From the NCBI GenBank assembly GCA_016709305.1, contig JADJNA010000013.1, positions 1 through 64,000 of the forward strand: a stretch of 64,000 nucleotides of DNA, in the 5' to 3' direction. Below, piece by piece: positions 61,465 through 64,000 of this stretch (position 1 is its first letter; each line of letters begins with the position of its first letter). The stretch comes from Candidatus Villigracilis saccharophilus. GTDB taxonomy: Bacteria > Chloroflexota > Anaerolineae > Anaerolineales > Villigracilaceae. The notes beneath the pieces are model-generated. The model did not search any database and was not told the origin of the DNA. It worked only from the letters and a program-made list of their open reading frames with translations. The translations under genes and the position numbers were made by a program.

Positions 61465-62661
61465 ATGAGAATTGGAATGATGGTGGATTCATATAAACCG
61501 TATGTCAGCGGCATAACCAACTATGTCGATATCAATAAGCGCTATTTTGAACTGGCGGGACATGATGTTTACGTCTTCACATTCGGCAATCTCGATTATG
61601 AAGACGGTGAGAAAAATGTGGTCCGCAGCCGCGGCGTGCCGCTGGCAGATTCTGGATTTTACCTATCGATGCGGTATTCGCGTGCCGCCAGAAAACTTTT
61701 GCAAACCATGGATGTTATCCATGTACAGCATCCATTCCTGAGCGGGCGGCTTGCTTTAAGATATTGCCGTGATATTCCGATCGTTTACACCAATCACACA
61801 CGCTATGACCTGTATGCACAGGCTTATTTGCCCATGATGCCCGAGGAAATGAGTCAGGGGCTTTTACAGGCCTACATGCCTTCTTTTTGTAACGCGGTGG
61901 ATCTTGTCATTGCGCCCTCGAAGGGCATGAAAAAAATCCTGCGCCAGTTAAATGTCGAGAGAGATATCGAAGTGGTGCCGAACGGTGTGGATCTTAAGGA
62001 TTTCCTTACAGCACAACCACTCCCCCGCGCCCAATTCGGCTACAAGCAAGATGATATCCTGCTTGTTTATGCTGGCCGCATCGCGCTTGAAAAAAACCTG
62101 CCTCTCCTATTAAGATCGTTTGCGGGGATTGCAGAAGCACTTCCGCAGACACACCTACTATTGCTCGGAAGCGGGGTCCAGATGTACGAGGAGGAGATCC
62201 GCTCTCTGGTTGGGGAGTTAAATCTTTCCGAACGAGTCCGCCTAACTGGCAGAATCGCCTACGATCAACTTCCAGCATACCTTTCCATGTGTGATATTTT
62301 CGTGACAGCTTCTGTTACGGAAGTTCACCCGCTTTCTGTCATTGAAGCCATGGGCGCAGGGCTCCCCGTGATGGGAATTCAATCTGTTGGCGTGGGGGAT
62401 ACCGTACAAGACGGCATCACTGGCTTCCTTTCGACACATGAACTGTCTGCCTACACCGCGAAACTTACCCGCCTCTGTCTTGACCCGGGCCTGCGTGCCC
62501 AAATGAGTGTCTCAGCACGAGAAGCCTCTACCGCATATGACATTGAACGAGTCAGCGCCATCCTGCTTAAGAATTACGAGGAATTGGCAAAAGAATCAAA
62601 GCCGCGCAAAGGCAACTGGTCCATCCGCCTGCGCAGACTTTTGGAAAGCTTTTCGGAATGA
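61465..62661 (+). CDS. GT4 glycosyltransferase
   Basis: 398 residues, GT-B fold. N-domain MRIGMMVDSYKPYVSGITN, C-domain VYAGRIALEKNLPLLLRSF, and the nucleotide-sugar motif EVHPLSVIEAMGAGLP. Resembles diacylglycerol glucosyl- or phosphatidylinositol mannosyltransferases; acceptor unknown. Overlaps yraN by 4 bp. Confidence 0.9.
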   Translation: MRIGMMVDSYKPYVSGITNYVDINKRYFELAGHDVYVFTFGNLDYEDGEKNVVRSRGVPLADSGFYLSMRYSRAARKLLQTMDVIHVQHPFLSGRLALRYCRDIPIVYTNHTRYDLYAQAYLPMMPEEMSQGLLQAYMPSFCNAVDLVIAPSKGMKKILRQLNVERDIEVVPNGVDLKDFLTAQPLPRAQFGYKQDDILLVYAGRIALEKNLPLLLRSFAGIAEALPQTHLLLLGSGVQMYEEEIRSLVGELNLSERVRLTGRIAYDQLPAYLSMCDIFVTASVTEVHPLSVIEAMGAGLPVMGIQSVGVGDTVQDGITGFLSTHELSAYTAKLTRLCLDPGLRAQMSVSAREASTAYDIERVSAILLKNYEELAKESKPRKGNWSIRLRRLLESFSE

Positions 62662-63013
62662 CAGGCACAAAAAAGAGATTGGCGCGTGGGGCGAGTCCGT
62701 CGCCGCAGACTGTCGGGTTGGCAGAAAAAGGGTACCAGATCATCGCGCGTAATGTCCGCACGCCATATGGGGAAATAGATATCATTGCACAGCAGGCCGA
62801 TGTCACAATTTTCGTGGAAGTCAAAAACACTGACCTCAAGCAGGGATTTTTATCCAGGGAAAAAATTACCCCAGCCAAACAAAATATATGATTAATTGCA
62901 CACTACATTACAGCACGGGCCATGAAATAGATCACTGGCAGATTGACGCCATCGCCATCGAAGGAAAGCCTGGCTCCAAGGCGGTTATCACACATTTTGA
63001 AAGCGTCATCTAA
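62658..63013 (+). CDS. yraN: UPF0102 (YraN) family protein, frame broken three times
   Basis: Pieces of one protein lie in different frames: RHKKEIGAWGESVAA (another frame), then EKGYQIIARNVRTPYGEIDIIAQQ and VTIFVEVK (62658 frame), then MINCTLHYSTGHEIDHWQID to the TAA at 63011. Breaks are near 62663, 62715 and 62887. With one-base changes at each, about 118 residues result, the usual family length; endonuclease-like fold of unknown role. The density of indels suggests poor sequence quality or decay. Confidence 0.7.
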
Positions 63014-63073
63014 TAAAACGCAATTTTCTTTTTGATATAATTTCAACAGGCAGTCAACAATAAGGAGATCAGC

Positions 63074-64000
63074 ATGGCTAACATCATCGGTCCGGATGTC
63101 AGTTTTTATCAGGATGACCCGCAGACCCCTCAAGGCATTGATTTTGCAAAAATGCGCACCGCCGCAGAATATGTGATCCTGCGCGCCGGTCAAAACCTTT
63201 GGGCGGACAGGGATTTTAAAGCCAATTGGCGCGAGTCAAAAACCGCAGGTTTTCCACGTGGTTCTTACTGGTTCTATGACAGCCGAGCAGACCCCAAAAA
63301 ACAGGCCGATCTTTGGGTACAGCAATTCGAGGGAGATTACGGTGAACTTCCGTTATTTGCAGATTTTGAGGATCGATATAACGGGGCGTATAAGGGTTGG
63401 AAGCATTGGTATACATTTCTGGAAAGACTCAAAGTACTGATTCCCGGCAAGGAAATTGCAATTTACACCGCCTATTATTACTGGCTGGAATTTGCGCCAA
63501 ACCCCAATACGCAAGCGGCCAACCTGGCGTATTTTCATCAATATCCTTTATGGATCGCCAACTACAACACAGCCGACCCCTTGGTTCCAAAGCCCTGGTC
63601 GAAAAATGAGTGGCTTTTCTGGCAATATACAGATAATGGAGACGGCACGCTGTACGGCGTGGAAAGTCTCAATATTGATCTGAATTATTTCAACGGCGAT
63701 CTGGATGCTTTCCGTGCAAGGTTTAAACTATCCTCTCAACCCCCACCACCGCCTCCGCCTCCCCCGCCTCCCCCCACGTATCCACAGTATCGTGTTACAG
63801 CCACGTCCCTAAACGTCCGCGAGGGGCCAGGCACAACCTATAAATCTCTCGGTTTTATTCGCCTCAATGAAATTGTGGAAGAGATCGGTGCCAACGCAGA
63901 TAGAACCTGGCTCAACGTCCGCAAGATGGATGGAAGTTTGATAGGCTGGAGTTCCGCCACATATCTGAAAAAAATACCCACCCCGAACCCCAATCCGGAC
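63074..64000 (+). CDS. GH25 lysozyme with poly-Pro linker and SH3 domain (cut by window end)
   Basis: Open from ATG 63074 (AAGGAG upstream) to the window edge, 309 codons. GH25 muramidase barrel (1-210): GPDVSFYQDDP start, YVILRAGQNLWADRDF, GSYWFYDSRADP, ELPLFADFED (catalytic Asp/Glu), LWIANYNTADP and FWQYTDNG. Then a stretch of about a dozen Pro (about 220-233), then an SH3 domain (TATSLNVREGPGTTYKSLG). No signal peptide, so export may be non-classical or it lyses from inside. The C-terminus is outside the window. Confidence 0.9.
   Translation, partial: MANIIGPDVSFYQDDPQTPQGIDFAKMRTAAEYVILRAGQNLWADRDFKANWRESKTAGFPRGSYWFYDSRADPKKQADLWVQQFEGDYGELPLFADFEDRYNGAYKGWKHWYTFLERLKVLIPGKEIAIYTAYYYWLEFAPNPNTQAANLAYFHQYPLWIANYNTADPLVPKPWSKNEWLFWQYTDNGDGTLYGVESLNIDLNYFNGDLDAFRARFKLSSQPPPPPPPPPPPPTYPQYRVTATSLNVREGPGTTYKSLGFIRLNEIVEEIGANADRTWLNVRKMDGSLIGWSSATYLKKIPTPNPNPD

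Noticed and set aside
1..64000. tRNA, rRNA and CRISPR
   Set aside because: No T-arm-like GGTTCGAATCC with a fitting cloverleaf, no rRNA-like tract and no regularly spaced direct repeats were found by eye; a small RNA gene could still be missed without a covariance search.

Overview
The window (GC a little above 50%) looks like a chromosomal segment of an anaerobic Chloroflexota bacterium, most likely class Anaerolineae. Supporting signs are many short lipoproteins with Thr/Pro-rich linkers and NBR1-type Ig-like or SH3 domains, a tungsten-type aldehyde:ferredoxin oxidoreductase beside a MoaD-like protein, a Ser/Thr kinase paired with an FHA regulator, a vitamin-K-epoxide-reductase-type thiol oxidase, and REP-like palindromes in many gaps. 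The taxon is inferred from gene content only. No rRNA, tRNA, CRISPR array, prophage or complete insertion sequence was seen.

Layout. 1-7.4 kb: 3' part of a tryptophanase gene, a receiver-histidine kinase gene, a frameshifted ABC-type binding lipoprotein, a membrane histidine kinase, recJ. 7.6-11.4 kb: a terpenoid-cyclase-fold protein, an unrecognised two-gene operon (8710-10973) including a Tat-exported protein, a 126-bp imperfect palindrome, and the orphan 3' tail of a second cyclase-fold gene. 11.4-17.3 kb (minus strand): secreted protein, two-component pair, YkgJ-type Cys-cluster protein, aldehyde ferredoxin oxidoreductase and MoaD-like protein. 17.4-29.7 kb (mostly plus): SDR/thioesterase/racemase operon, YbaK, cNMP-binding protein, Rel, MoeA, VKOR, a Cys-rich acidic mini-protein, a TrmH-type methyltransferase, a 3D-domain protein, LCP protein and RsmA. 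30.5-34.1 kb: decayed RAYT transposase, DinB protein, two related lipoproteins, frameshifted SprA-type protein. 34.2-39.5 kb (minus): PotD-like binding protein, class II aldolase, MtnA, PfkB kinase and AhcY, together an S-adenosylmethionine by-product salvage set. 39.6-49.3 kb: TPR/lytic transglycosylase, YggS-YggT-DUF167, PgeF, a thioredoxin-fold/DUF2085 protein, CcdA, L,D-transpeptidase, hydrolase, patatin. 49.3-57 kb: CAP/LysM protein, tandem Ig-like lipoproteins, GAF-PAS kinase, PepF, CpXC protein. 57-64 kb: FHA regulator operon divergent from a Ser/Thr kinase, a TtuA/TtuB tRNA-thiolation pair, glycosyltransferase, broken yraN and a GH25 lysozyme cut by the window end.

Recurrent themes are cell-wall and envelope remodelling (LCP, Slt, GH25, YkuD, 3D, LysM/CAP), thiol-disulfide chemistry (VKOR, CcdA, thioredoxin-fold/DUF2085), sulfur-carrier beta-grasp proteins and phosphosignalling. 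At least six otherwise well-conserved genes are interrupted by one- or few-base indels, one of them the housekeeping gene ahcY. I read many of these as probable assembly or sequencing errors, so the interrupted genes are annotated as single loci with the suspected break positions given.
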